The notes under the pieces were generated by a model. The model did no database searches, was not told the origin of the DNA, and was given only the letters and a program-made list of their open reading frames with translations. The position numbers were made by a program, and so were the translations under genes. From assembly GCA_016744725.1 (NCBI GenBank), contig JADGDW010000233.1:1-5142 (forward strand): a stretch of 5,142 nucleotides of DNA, read 5' to 3'. Shown here piece after piece: positions 5,054 to 5,142 of this stretch; positions within the stretch are counted from its first letter, which is position 1, and every line of letters begins with the position of its first letter. The DNA comes from Candidatus Albibeggiatoa sp. nov. BB20. Its GTDB lineage: Bacteria > Pseudomonadota > Gammaproteobacteria > Beggiatoales > Beggiatoaceae.

Positions 5054-5142
5054 AATCTTTAAATAACCATAAGTTGATAAGCAAAAACCATCCACTGGTA
5101 TGTACGATTTCGCTTATGTTTCAACCTTTCAGTATATAATAT

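Noticed and set aside
5131..5140. TATAAT at the right edge on the plus strand
   Set aside because: No -35-like hexamer at 16-18 bp; the gene it could serve is outside the window.
1..5142. CRISPR array, tRNA or rRNA genes
   Set aside because: No regularly spaced direct repeats, no cloverleaf-like or conserved rRNA sequence was seen on either strand.

Overview
This is an AT-rich bacterial window. The type II secretion subunit GspL points to a Gram-negative, most likely gammaproteobacterial host. A Beggiatoa/Thiotrichales-like sulfur bacterium is a guess from overall gene flavour, not something the sequence proves. Four protein loci are visible, and no complete operon.

Left part (1-1117): a GC-rich block of nested hairpins at 18-88 looks like the right end and omega-RNA scaffold of an IS200/IS605-type (TnpB) element whose body lies left of the window. 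It runs directly into the C-terminal part of a polytopic GT-C glycosyltransferase-like gene. That gene is broken a second time near 812-824 by a frame change. It is therefore read as a decaying gene, though its 3' fragment keeps a start codon and a Shine-Dalgarno-like site.

Middle (1118-2861): a 240-bp intergenic region carries a candidate promoter with a dyad. It is followed by a 483-residue SPFH/Band 7 protein with one N-terminal membrane anchor and a long coiled coil, then a candidate terminator hairpin.

Non-coding stretch (2862-3572): this is the most interesting part. A promoter with a consensus TTGACA, a 17-bp spacer and upstream A-tracts lies about 155 bp ahead of a perfect GC-rich stem with a T6 tract, and no convincing ORF lies between them. 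This predicts a small RNA of about 180 nt. Just before its terminator is a CU-rich anti-Shine-Dalgarno segment. It can form 12 base pairs with one bulge with the ribosome-binding site of the neighbouring SPFH gene, so a regulatory link is proposed.

Right part (3573-5142): gspL (type II secretion inner-membrane platform) stands alone, without gspM after it. It converges, with only 6 bp between the stop codons, on a minus-strand SemiSWEET sugar-transporter gene. There is no evidence that the protein genes work in one pathway. They look like single-gene transcription units.
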